DNA of 64,000 nucleotides from Kitasatospora sp. MAP5-34 (lineage in GTDB: Bacteria > Actinomycetota > Actinomycetes > Streptomycetales > Streptomycetaceae): assembly GCF_029894335.1 (NCBI RefSeq), contig NZ_JARXZC010000019.1:62001-126000 (forward strand), given 5' to 3'. Both the position numbers and the translations under genes were made by a program. How positions within the stretch are numbered: the first letter of the stretch is position 1; the number at the start of each line of letters is the position of its first letter. The notes beneath the pieces are model-generated. The model saw only the letters and a list, made by a program, of their open reading frames with translations. It ran no database searches and was not told the origin of the DNA. Of this stretch, positions 45,546 through 53,418 are shown one piece after another.

Positions 45546-45675
45546 CCGAGAGTCTCTCCGGGTCGGGTCACCACGCTGGAGCGCCACGGTGACTGATCGT
45601 CAGGACGGTCTGGGCGGTCTGGGTGGCGACTCCCGGAAGTCGGGAGCGGAGGCCCCGGGAGCGGACTGGCAGAAT

Positions 45676-45712
45676 TCCACCATACGGAAACCAAATTCCG
45701 TTCGAATGAAAC
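45676..45712. promoter_or_regulatory. Possible GlnR-type nitrogen-control site upstream of amt genes
   Basis: Two GAAAC half-sites (45687-45691 and 45708-45712) are 21 bp apart in an AT-rich stretch about 140-165 bp upstream of the first amt start. Streptomyces GlnR boxes repeat GaAAc at about 22 bp with gTnAC between; the gTnAC parts here are poor. Confidence 0.3.
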
Positions 45713-45742
45713 CTAGGCCAGGGTGGAAGGCGCGTCAACAAT

Positions 45743-46360
45743 TTGTTCAGAGCCTTGGCCGGATCTTTAACCGCGAGCGACCTGGTGGGGGTGGCCGCAG
45801 TGGCCGACTCCGCGCGGCAGCTGGCCACCTTCGTGGACGGCGTGCTGGCCGCGACCGGCGCCGCGCAGGTCGACATCGTCGGCCACAGCCAGGGCGGCAT
45901 GATGCCCCGGTACTACCTGAAGTTCGACGGCGGCGCGGCCAAGGTGCACACCCTGGTCGGGCTCGCCCCCAGCAACCACGGCACGACGCTCGACGGCCTC
46001 ACCACCCTTGCCGGGTCCTACCCGGGCGCGCTGGACGTGGTCGGCTCGCTCTGCCCCGCCTGTGCGGACCAGGTCGCCGGCTCGGACACCCTGGGCCGTC
46101 TCAACGCGGGTGGTGACACCGTGCCGGGCGTCTCGTACACGGTGATCGCGACCAGGTACGACGAGGTGGTCACCCCGTACGCCACGCAGTTCCTCTCCGG
46201 CCCCGGCGTGCACAACGTGCTGGTCCAGGACCTCTGCCTGGCCAACATCCCCGACCACGTCCTGATGGCCGTCGACCCGGTGGTCCGGCACGAGATCCGG
46301 CACGCCCTCGACCCAGCGCACGTCGGCGAGGCCAACTGCCTGGCGAACCTGACCGGTTGA
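45743..46360 (+). pseudogene. 5'-truncated secreted lipase/esterase
   Basis: About 200 residues match the C-terminal two thirds of the actinomycete EstA/class-2 lipase family: ARQLATFVDGVLAATGAAQV, the nucleophile GHSQGG, Asp in VIATRYDEVVTPY, and His in NIPDHVLM. The signal peptide, the VVLVHGT oxyanion segment and the first strands are missing; the family is about 290 residues. The frame opens directly from the amt control region, with a TTG and no ribosome-binding site. A deletion fused this remnant to the amt upstream region (inference). A TTA codon follows the broken start. Confidence 0.75.
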
Positions 46361-46425
46361 GCACTTCGCGGGCAGCGACCACAGGAGCCCCGCGCCTTGT
46401 GGTCGCTGCCCGCCTACCAAGGGCG

Positions 46426-47394
46426 TCAGCTCCAGGGCAGCTCCGAGCGGTGCTGCCAGTACGCGCGGGCAGGCTCGGCGAGTGCGGCCAGTGCCGCGAG
46501 TCGGCCGGCGTCGAGGCGTACGGAGGTGGCCCGCAGGTTGCTGGTGAGCTGGTCGGCGGTGGCGGCGCCCGACAGCACCAGGTCGGCCCAGGGCTGGTGC
46601 AGCACGGCGGCCAGGGCGACCGCGTCGGCGGTGGTGTCCGCCGCTGCGGCCGCCTGGTGCAGGACGGCGGGTGCCGCCGGGCCGGCGAGGCGGCCGTTGG
46701 CCATGCCCTCCTTGACGATCACGACGCAGCCGGCGTCGTGTGCCTCGGCGAGCGCCGGACCGGCCGAGGGTTCGAGCAGGTTGTACGTGGCCTGCACGCT
46801 GCGGAAGAGCGGCTCCCCGTCCACGGTGACGGCCAGCGCCGCGCGGATGGCGTCGGCCTGGGCCGGGCCGCTGGTGGAGAGGCCGATGGTCACGCCCTCG
46901 GCGGCGAGCCGGGCCAGCCGGGCGTGCAGGGCGGTGTCGGTGAGCGCCGGACTTTCCGGGGTCACGGAGTGGATCTGGTAGAGGTCGAGCCGCTTGCCGA
47001 GCAGGGCCCGGCTCTCGGCGAGCTGGCGGTCGAACGTCCCGGTGCTGTGGTCCTTGACCTCGTGCACCTGGGCGTCGGCGCGCCAGCCGGCGGTGTAGGT
47101 GTAGCCCCACTTGCTGCCGACCAGGACGTCCCGGACCTGCGGCCTGCTGTCGAGCCACTCGGCGAGGAACTCCTCGGAGCGGCCGTAGGAGCGGGCGGCG
47201 TCCAGGTAGCGGACGCCCTGCGCGTACGCCGCGTCGAGTACCTCGTGCGCGCGCTCGCGCATCGCGGCGACCGTCCGTTCGGCCGGGAGATCCCGCTCCC
47301 GGCCGAGGTTGATGTAGCCGGGGCGGCCGACGGCGGCCAGGCCGAGCCCGATCCGCGAGGACAGCGCGGCGGTTGCATTGTGGTCGAAGGACAC
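46426..47394 (-). CDS. Aldo/keto reductase
   Basis: 322 residues; the GTG has GGGGGA 8 nt upstream. AKR features: the catalytic Asp and Tyr in YLDAARSYGRSEEFL, Lys in GSKWGY, His in LYQIHSVTPES, and a C-terminal cofactor-binding segment with LSGAATADQLTSNL. A TIM-barrel NADPH-dependent reductase of aldehydes or ketones; substrate unknown. It is divergent from corA, with 87 bp between starts. Confidence 0.92.
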   Translation of the reverse strand: MSFDHNATAALSSRIGLGLAAVGRPGYINLGRERDLPAERTVAAMRERAHEVLDAAYAQGVRYLDAARSYGRSEEFLAEWLDSRPQVRDVLVGSKWGYTYTAGWRADAQVHEVKDHSTGTFDRQLAESRALLGKRLDLYQIHSVTPESPALTDTALHARLARLAAEGVTIGLSTSGPAQADAIRAALAVTVDGEPLFRSVQATYNLLEPSAGPALAEAHDAGCVVIVKEGMANGRLAGPAAPAVLHQAAAAADTTADAVALAAVLHQPWADLVLSGAATADQLTSNLRATSVRLDAGRLAALAALAEPARAYWQHRSELPWS

Positions 47395-47481
47395 GGGCGG
47401 TTTCCCCCTGCTCGGAGTGGGCGGGTTTCGTCACAGTACCCAGGTCAGGGGTCGGAACGGGCGGTGGTTACGCTGTCGCGC

Positions 47482-48456
47482 ATGTCTCGCACCAGGCTCT
47501 ACCGCAGTGGCAACCTCGTCCTCGAGGACTTCCCCGTCGAGGACATCTCCGAGTACGTCTCCGACCCGTCCGCCGTGGTCTGGCTGGACCTGTGCGCGCC
47601 GGGTCCGAAGGATCTCGCCATGATCGGCGAGGAGTTCGGTCTGCACGAGCTGGCCGTCGAGGACGCCCGGAACGAGCACCAGCGCCCGAAGCTCGACTGC
47701 TACCGCACCCACTCCTTCATGAGCGCCTACGCGGTCGGCACCGACCGGGAGACCGGGATGCTGACCACGAGCGAGATCTCGGTCTTCATCACCAGCACCG
47801 CGCTGATCACCGTCCGCGCCGACGACAGCTTCGACATCGAGCAGGTGGTGGCCCGCTGGGACGACACCCCCGACCTGGTCAAGCACGGCGTCGGCTTCCT
47901 GCTCTACGGGCTGCTGGACTTCATCGTGGACGGGCACTTCGCGGCCGTGCAGGAACTCGACGACCGGATAGAGGAGGTGGAGGACATCCTGTTCGACGAG
48001 GACAGCTCGGCGATCCAGTCGATCCAGCGCCGCTCCTTCGAACTCCGCAAGAACCTGGTCCGGGTCCGCCGGGTCGTCCTGCCCATGCGCGAGGTCGTCA
48101 ACACGCTGCTCCGCCGCGACCTGCACATCGTCAACGAGCCCCTGACGCCGTACTACCAGGACGTCTACGACCACGTGCTGCGCGCCACCGAGTGGACCGA
48201 ATCGCTGCGCGACATGATCACGTCGATCATGGAGACCAACCTCACCATCCAGAGCAACCGGATGAACCTCATCATGAAGAAGGTGACCAGCTGGGCGGCG
48301 ATCATCGCCGTCCCGACGGCGGTCACCGGCTTCTACGGGCAGAACGTGCCGTTCCCCGGATTCGCCGCGGAGTGGGGCCTGGTGGCCTCCTCCACGGCGA
48401 TCGTCGTCCTCTCGGTGGTGCTCTACGTCAGCTTCAAGCGCAAGGACTGGATCTGA
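47482..48456 (+). CDS. corA: CorA-family magnesium/divalent cation transporter
   Basis: 324 residues from the ATG at 47482; no strong ribosome-binding site. A long helical cytoplasmic domain (from MSRTRLYRSGNLVLEDFPV) is followed by two C-terminal membrane helices. The pore signature normally reads YGMN; here it reads TGFYGQNVPFPG, so Met is replaced by Gln. Basic residues end the protein (SFKRKDWI), as in the family. It should be a homopentameric channel for Mg2+ or Co2+; the GQN variant may alter selectivity (inference). Confidence 0.93.
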   Translation: MSRTRLYRSGNLVLEDFPVEDISEYVSDPSAVVWLDLCAPGPKDLAMIGEEFGLHELAVEDARNEHQRPKLDCYRTHSFMSAYAVGTDRETGMLTTSEISVFITSTALITVRADDSFDIEQVVARWDDTPDLVKHGVGFLLYGLLDFIVDGHFAAVQELDDRIEEVEDILFDEDSSAIQSIQRRSFELRKNLVRVRRVVLPMREVVNTLLRRDLHIVNEPLTPYYQDVYDHVLRATEWTESLRDMITSIMETNLTIQSNRMNLIMKKVTSWAAIIAVPTAVTGFYGQNVPFPGFAAEWGLVASSTAIVVLSVVLYVSFKRKDWI

Positions 48457-48478
48457 CGGGTAGTCAACTGACGGGTCG

Positions 48479-49297
48479 TCAGCAGTCGCCGCTGCCCGGG
48501 CCGCCCAGAGTGAACGAGGTCGGGGTGACCCGGCCCGCGTTGTACAGGGCCGGGCTGGTGGCGGTGACCGTCAGGGCCGGGGTGTCGGTCGAGCCGGTGA
48601 GGAAGAAGTCGCTGATCCAGCCGGAGTGGCGGGACGTGCCGAAGCGGCCGTTGCCCATGTCCTCGCAGGTGGCGTCCTTGGCGTGGGCGACCTCGCCGAA
48701 GGCGGTGACGACCTGGGTGCGGGTGTAGGTGCCGTTCCAGAGCGAGCCGGGGAAGTAGCCGACGGCCTGCTCGTTGTAGAACAGCCACCAGTCGCCGGCC
48801 ACGTTCTGGATCGAGAACCGGGCGGCCGTACCGGCCCGGACGGGCATGCCCGCCTTGGCCGTACGGGAGACCTGGACGAAGCCGCAGCCGTTGTAACAGC
48901 TCTCGGCGCCGTCCACCCAGTGGTAGACGAACAGGTGCGGACGGGTGTCGCCGTTGAGGCCGAAGTCGACCGTCCAGCCGATCTCCACGGTGGACTTCCG
49001 GTCGGCGGACTGCACGGCCAGCTCCTGCAGCGAGTGCGACTCCGTGTCGCCGGGCTTGATCTCCGGTGCGGCCTGCAGCATCCGTACGCTCGCGCCCGTC
49101 GCGTCGGTGATCTGCCTGCCGGAGACGTAGTCGTAGCACGAGCCGTACCAGCAGACCGGCCCGGAGCTCGCGGCGGCGACGGCGGGCAGCGGGCGGGGGG
49201 CGTGCGTTGCGGCCTGGGCGGAGGTGCCCACGGACAGCAGGCTCAGCGCCGCCATCAGCGCGGTCGCGCCACCGAGGATCGTTCGGCCTGTTCGCAT
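48479..49297 (-). CDS. Secreted neprosin-domain protein
   Basis: 272 residues; ATG with CGGAG upstream. A clear signal peptide (MRTGRTILGGATALMAALSL to AQA) precedes the neprosin fold: GWTVDFGLNGDTRPHLFVYHW, CYNGCGFVQVS, DWWLFYNEQAVGYFPGSLWNG and TAFGEVAHAKDATCEDMGNG. Plant neprosin is a glutamic prolyl endopeptidase; Glu in STVEIGW and in FGEVA are candidate catalytic residues, but bacterial members are little studied. Six Cys suggest disulfides. It is divergent from an XRE-TPR regulator across a palindrome. Confidence 0.82.
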   Translation of the reverse strand: MRTGRTILGGATALMAALSLLSVGTSAQAATHAPRPLPAVAAASSGPVCWYGSCYDYVSGRQITDATGASVRMLQAAPEIKPGDTESHSLQELAVQSADRKSTVEIGWTVDFGLNGDTRPHLFVYHWVDGAESCYNGCGFVQVSRTAKAGMPVRAGTAARFSIQNVAGDWWLFYNEQAVGYFPGSLWNGTYTRTQVVTAFGEVAHAKDATCEDMGNGRFGTSRHSGWISDFFLTGSTDTPALTVTATSPALYNAGRVTPTSFTLGGPGSGDC

Positions 49298-49318
49298 GGA
49301 GGGCTCCGTTCGAGTTCA

Positions 49319-49358
49319 CTAGCGTGATAACTACGCTTAAGTTGCGAGTTAAGCTAGC
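49319..49358. promoter_or_regulatory. Palindromic operator between neprosin and XRE-TPR genes
   Basis: GCTTAA (49335-49340) and TTAAGC (49349-49354) form a 6-8-6 inverted repeat in an AT-rich gap. CTAGCG (49319-49324) and GCTAGCGG (49353-49360) flank it. Probably a regulator site and promoter region for both divergent genes. Confidence 0.55.
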
Positions 49359-49446
49359 GGTGGCCGATGCGCGGCGCAATACCCTGTGCGCGAGTGATCT
49401 GCGAGTGGTTCGCGAGTGACCCGGGCCCGAGACGAAGAGGTGCACC

Positions 49447-50808
49447 ATGGCGGAGCAGGCACAGGACCGTGCCGAGATCGGCCGGCGCGTGCTCCGGCGG
49501 CGTACCGAACTCGGCCTGACCCAACGTGCGTTGGCGGAGCCGGAATACACCGCCGCGTACATCTCCACCCTGGAGTCGGGCAAGGTGCGCCCGTCCGAGA
49601 CGGCACTGCGCTTCCTCGCCGGGCGGCTTCGCGTCACCTTCGAGGAGCTGTCCACCGGGCAGCCCGCGCACCTGGCCACCGACCTGCGGATGCGGATCAC
49701 CGACGCGCGGCAGACGCTCGCCGGCGACGCCCCGCAGGAGGCCGGGGAGCAGTTCGCGGCGCTGGCCGCCGAGGCCCGTCGGTTCGGTCTGCCCGCCGAG
49801 GAGGCCGCCGCGCTGACCGGTCTCGGCGACTGCGCGACGGAGAGCGGCGACCTCGACCGGGCCATCGAGCACTACCGGACGGCCGAGGAACTGCTCGCCG
49901 ACGCGCCGCTGCCGCAGCGCGTCCCCGCCCTGCGCGGCCGGGCCGTGGCCCATCTGCTGGCGGGTGACCTGCGGTACTCCTGCTACCTGCTGGAGACCGC
50001 CATCGACCAGCTCAACGCCGGCGGGCTGCACGATCCGAACGCCCTGCTGCTGCTGTACTCGGCGGTGATCGCGCCGTACCTGGATCTGGGCGCCCACGCC
50101 CGCGCGGCCCAGGCCGCCGAACTGGCCCTCGCGCTCGCGCCGCAGGTCACCGACCCGGCGCTGGTCGCCCGGATGCACCGGGGCGTCGCCCGCACCCTGC
50201 TGGCCGCCGGCCGCGCCGCCGAGGCGGACGCCTCGCTGGCCCGGGCCCAGGAGCTGTACCAGCAGCTCCGGATCCGTACCGAACTCGCCCACTGCCATTG
50301 GATGCGCGGCTACATCCAGGCCCAGGGCGGCGACCTGGTGCAGGCCGAGCACGAACTGCGCACCGCGCGCGACATCCTCGCGCACCGCCGGGCCACCCTC
50401 TACACCGTCCAGATCGACGTCGAACTCGCCGATGTCCTGCGCCGCCGGGGCAAACCCGCCGAGGCCGAGCAACTCCTGTCACAGCTGGTCGGCGAACTCA
50501 GCCCCGCGCGCGGCGCCGTCCACGCGGGCGCCGCGCACCGGCTGCTCGGCCTCATCGCCGAGGAACGCAGCGACCTAAGGACGGCGGAGCAGCAGTACGG
50601 CGCCGCACTGGCCCTGCTCGAACAGGCCGGAGCGGCGGGCGACATCGCCGATCTCTGCCGACTCCTCGGCGACCTGCTCCGCCGCACCGGCCGGACCGAG
50701 GCCGCACTCGACATCTACCGCACCGGGCTGGGCCACCGCGCCGCCCCCGGCACGACGACCCTGGGCCCGGTCCCGGCCGAGCCGCCGTTCGGCGCGGCCC
50801 CGAGTTAG
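49447..50808 (+). CDS. XRE-family regulator with tetratricopeptide repeats
   Basis: 453 residues; AGAGG lies 6 nt before the ATG. The N-terminal HTH contains VLRRRTELGLTQRALAEPEYTAAYISTLESGKVRPSE split over two helices. The rest is all-helical TPR (AALTGLGDCATESGDLDRAIEHYRTAEEL, further copies through the C-terminus). This architecture is typical of peptide- or protein-responsive regulators in actinomycetes. It may act on the divergent neprosin gene and on itself through the GCTTAA palindrome. Ligand unknown. Confidence 0.88.
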   Translation: MAEQAQDRAEIGRRVLRRRTELGLTQRALAEPEYTAAYISTLESGKVRPSETALRFLAGRLRVTFEELSTGQPAHLATDLRMRITDARQTLAGDAPQEAGEQFAALAAEARRFGLPAEEAAALTGLGDCATESGDLDRAIEHYRTAEELLADAPLPQRVPALRGRAVAHLLAGDLRYSCYLLETAIDQLNAGGLHDPNALLLLYSAVIAPYLDLGAHARAAQAAELALALAPQVTDPALVARMHRGVARTLLAAGRAAEADASLARAQELYQQLRIRTELAHCHWMRGYIQAQGGDLVQAEHELRTARDILAHRRATLYTVQIDVELADVLRRRGKPAEAEQLLSQLVGELSPARGAVHAGAAHRLLGLIAEERSDLRTAEQQYGAALALLEQAGAAGDIADLCRLLGDLLRRTGRTEAALDIYRTGLGHRAAPGTTTLGPVPAEPPFGAAPS

Positions 50809-50838
50809 GCCGGTCGGTCCCAGGCAGGACCGGGCCTA
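50806..50838. terminator. Bidirectional hairpin between convergent genes
   Basis: TAGGCC (50806-50811) pairs with GGCCTA (50833-50838), and GGTCC (50816-50820) with GGACC (50827-50831), around loop CAGGCA. It covers both converging stop codons. Confidence 0.55.
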
Positions 50839-51735
50839 CTCGGCCGGTTCGGCCGCGTCCGCCGGCACGGCCGCGAGCAGCCGGGCCACTGCGAGCAGGT
50901 CGTCGAGTCCGGTGAGGAGGGCGGCGGTGTTCTTGTCGGGGACGGCAGCTCGGAACTGCATCAGCCGCCGGCCGTTCAGGGTGAGTGTGCCGACGTCGTG
51001 GTGCGCCATCAGGTACCCGGTCAACTCCGGTGTGAGCAGCGCCGGGACGACGGCGGGGTCGGCGGCCACGACGGTGTACCGCCGGTCGAATTCCTCGTCC
51101 ACCGGTACGGTCGTGAGTTTCTTGGCAGCGGGGCCCGCGTCGTGGTCGGTGCGGGTCAGCCACAGATACGGGTACGACCGCTCCAGTGTGGTCTGCCACA
51201 CGGTCACTCGGGTCGGCCGGTTGGGTGCGTTGCTCCCGTCGTGGATCACGCAGCGCAGGCCGTCGGTGGAGAACACGAGGCAGCCGTCCGCATGGACCCG
51301 GGCCCGGCTGCCGTCGGCCCGGGCGCCCATGTCGAGGGTCGTGCTGTCGTGGAACCGCCAGCCGCGCTCCACGGCGAGCTGCCGGCGGGCCCCGAACCGC
51401 GTGCGCAGACCACGGAGGCCGCCCACCACGGCCACCCCGCCGCCCACCACTCCGACCAGGAGGATGGCGCCGCCGGAAACGGTGGCGATCCAGCCCCATC
51501 CGGCGTAGTTGCTCCGCTGCTGGTCGAAGTCACGGGTGAAGGTCTTGCCGAAGCGGGGTGTCACCTCACAGGTGTCGTGCGGGTGCATGTCGTGGGCACC
51601 GCAGGGGACGGTGGGGCCGTAGAGGAGATCCAGGCCCAGTGCCAGCATTCCGGCTGGGATGAGCATGAGGGCGATGAAGACCAGCCCTGCCATGGACAAT
51701 CCCAATACCTTGGACAGCGGTCCGTTGCGCTTCAT
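50836..51735 (-). CDS. Membrane protein of unknown function
   Basis: 299 residues; ATG with GGGAGGG 7 nt upstream. Two membrane helices: VLGLSMAGLVFIALMLIPAGMLALGL near the start (in two parts) and ATVSGGAILLVGVVGGGVAVV near 85-105. A His/Cys-rich loop lies between them (CGAHDMHPHDTC). The C-terminal 190 residues are soluble, probably cytoplasmic, with WRFHDSTTLDMGARADGS and FDRRYTVVAADPAVVPALLT; they resemble actinomycete proteins of unknown function. No enzyme motif was recognised. Confidence 0.75.
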   Translation of the reverse strand: MKRNGPLSKVLGLSMAGLVFIALMLIPAGMLALGLDLLYGPTVPCGAHDMHPHDTCEVTPRFGKTFTRDFDQQRSNYAGWGWIATVSGGAILLVGVVGGGVAVVGGLRGLRTRFGARRQLAVERGWRFHDSTTLDMGARADGSRARVHADGCLVFSTDGLRCVIHDGSNAPNRPTRVTVWQTTLERSYPYLWLTRTDHDAGPAAKKLTTVPVDEEFDRRYTVVAADPAVVPALLTPELTGYLMAHHDVGTLTLNGRRLMQFRAAVPDKNTAALLTGLDDLLAVARLLAAVPADAAEPAE

Positions 51736-51891
51736 GGCTTTTCCCTCCCGAGAACAGCTGAGCCGAACCGCATCAACCTAACGTCGGGCACTGACACATG
51801 GGGACGGCCCGACGACTCCGATCGGAATGTCCCTGAAGGCTCCCGGCACGTCCGGACGGCCGGGAGGCGCGACACGTGGAAACCTGGAGAC

Positions 51892-52512
51892 ATGAGCAGG
51901 CAGAGCGAGGTAGCGCAGTCGGAAGCCGTCCGCCGCTATGCGAGGGCGCTGGCGCACTTCGGGCGCCGGGTCTTCCAAGTGGCCGAGGACCAGTGGCCGT
52001 TGCCCACGCCGTGTACCGAGTGGTCGGTCCGGGACGTGGTCAACCACCTCGTCTCCGAGCAGCTGTGGGTCCCCGAACTGCTCGCCGGGGCGACCGTCCA
52101 GGAGGTCGGCGACCGGTTCGACGGGGACGTGCTGGGGTCCGACCCCGCCGCCACCTGGTCGGCGGCGGAGGCGGCCGCCTGCGACGCCTTCGCCGTGCTG
52201 GCCGAGGGCGGCGGGCTGGACCGCACCGTCCATCTCTCGTACGGTGACACTTCTGCGCTGGCCTACTGCCGTCAGATGACCTCCGACGCCACCGTGCACG
52301 CCTGGGACCTCACCCGGGCCCTGGGCGGCCACGCCCGGCTGCCGGAGGATCTGGTGGAGGCGGCGCTCGCCGAGGTCACCCCGTACGCGCACGCGCTGTC
52401 CGCGACTGGGCTGTTCGCCCCGGCGGTCGAGGTGGCCCCGGGTGCGAGCCGGCAGACCGAGCTGCTGGCGCTGCTGGGCCGCCGGACCGGCTGGCGCCCG
52501 CCGGGCGCCTGA
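51892..52512 (+). CDS. TIGR03086-family metal-binding protein
   Basis: 206 residues from the ATG at 51892. A DinB/maleylpyruvate-isomerase-type four-helix fold: LPTPCTEWSVRDVVNHLVSEQLWVPELL, a central loop, then QMTSDATVHAWDLTRALGG with the conserved His residues of the metal site, and VTPYAHALSATGLFAP at the end. TIGR03086 proteins probably use a low-molecular-weight thiol; their reaction is unknown. Confidence 0.88.
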   Translation: MSRQSEVAQSEAVRRYARALAHFGRRVFQVAEDQWPLPTPCTEWSVRDVVNHLVSEQLWVPELLAGATVQEVGDRFDGDVLGSDPAATWSAAEAAACDAFAVLAEGGGLDRTVHLSYGDTSALAYCRQMTSDATVHAWDLTRALGGHARLPEDLVEAALAEVTPYAHALSATGLFAPAVEVAPGASRQTELLALLGRRTGWRPPGA

Positions 52513-52611
52513 GAGCCTGGCTCTGCGGCGCCGAGCGGCTTGCCGCCGGAGCGGGCGGAGCGCACGCTGGTGGGAGCAGGCACGGCGGGGGCCGAGCGCA
52601 GGAGGCCCGTG

Positions 52612-52875
52612 ATGCAGAACCAGTGGGACGTACAGCTGAGTTTCGAGGAGGACGGCATCCACACGATGTGCGACGCGCGGCTGGTCGGCGCGCGGGCGCC
52701 GGGCCTGAGCGGCCACGGGGAGGCGGTACGGAGCCTCGACGACCGGCCGCTGGCCAGGATCGGCGAGGAGATGGCGGCCTCACGGGCGCTGGAGGAACTC
52801 GCCTCCCGCCTGAAGGCCCAGGCCTCGGGCGAGATCGCCGACGAGGGCCTGCGACCCGCCTACCTGATCTACTGA
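52612..52875 (+). CDS. DUF1876 small conserved protein
   Basis: 87 residues; AGGAGG lies 6 nt before the ATG at 52612, which rules out the longer frame. WDVQLSFEEDGIHTMCDARL and LARIGEEMAASRALEELASRL are typical of DUF1876 (dsRBD-like fold). These proteins are widespread in actinomycetes and of unknown function. A strong hairpin lies 34 bp after the stop. Confidence 0.85.
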   Translation: MQNQWDVQLSFEEDGIHTMCDARLVGARAPGLSGHGEAVRSLDDRPLARIGEEMAASRALEELASRLKAQASGEIADEGLRPAYLIY

Positions 52876-53418
52876 GCCTGGATTCGAACCCATCAAGAAC
52901 CCCACCAAGAACCCCACCAAGCTTGAACCCCGCCAAGAAATGGTCCTGGCGGGGTTCAAGCTTGGTGGGGTTGCCAAGCCGGACTCAACAGCCGTGGAAG
53001 CGGCGGGACATGACAGTCCCCGGTAGTCCTCCTCGATCCCCTGAGTCCTCCAGTCGTCGCTGAGGTTCCGAGATCGAGCGGATCTGCCGGGGGCCTAGCC
53101 AGGCCCATCGACAAGGGAGTCACTCGGTCGGCCGATAGACGTCTCCGTCGGCGGTGCGGCTCTCTCCTGTTGTCTGGTGTAATGACCAGTTTCCTCCCTA
53201 TTTGTCCCTCGTCAAGAGGCTGACCTGTCTCCCGTATGGACGTCCCGGCCCGGTCAACCGCCGTACTCGGCCAGGTAGGTGGAATCCGGCTCCGCCGACT
53301 TCCCACCGGGCGGCAATCCCGACAGAGTGTGAAGGCTCGGCTCTGCGAGGGCTCCGCGAGGGCTGGGCGAGGGCTGGGTTCGGAGCAGGCGACCGGCGGT
53401 TGACAGGGGAGTGCGGCA
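52876..53418. other. 543-bp intergenic region before the Ser/Thr kinase gene
   Basis: It contains a perfect inverted repeat (separate entry), then a region with a small palindrome CTGGT-GTAATG-ACCAG (53174-53189) in an AT-richer stretch that may be the kinase promoter or operator. Three GCGAGGGCT repeats (about 53347-53380) precede the kinase ribosome-binding site GGGGAG. No gene was recognised. Confidence 0.45.
52910..52972. terminator. Perfect 26-bp inverted repeat (strong hairpin)
   Basis: The arms 52910-52935 and 52947-52972 are exactly complementary around an 11-nt loop, and HindIII-like AAGCTT lies in each arm. Two further AACCCCACCAAG direct repeats precede the left arm. It lies after the DUF1876 gene and would stop transcription strongly; no U-tract is needed at this length. 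A recombination or extragenic-element role is also possible. Confidence 0.85.

Noticed and set aside
46357..47481. Long N-terminal extension of CorA
   Set aside because: It lies opposite the aldo/keto reductase gene and has no similarity; CorA similarity starts at the ATG at 47482.
50998..51891. Long N-terminal extension of the TIGR03086 protein
   Set aside because: It overlaps the oppositely oriented membrane-protein gene and is compositionally a shadow.
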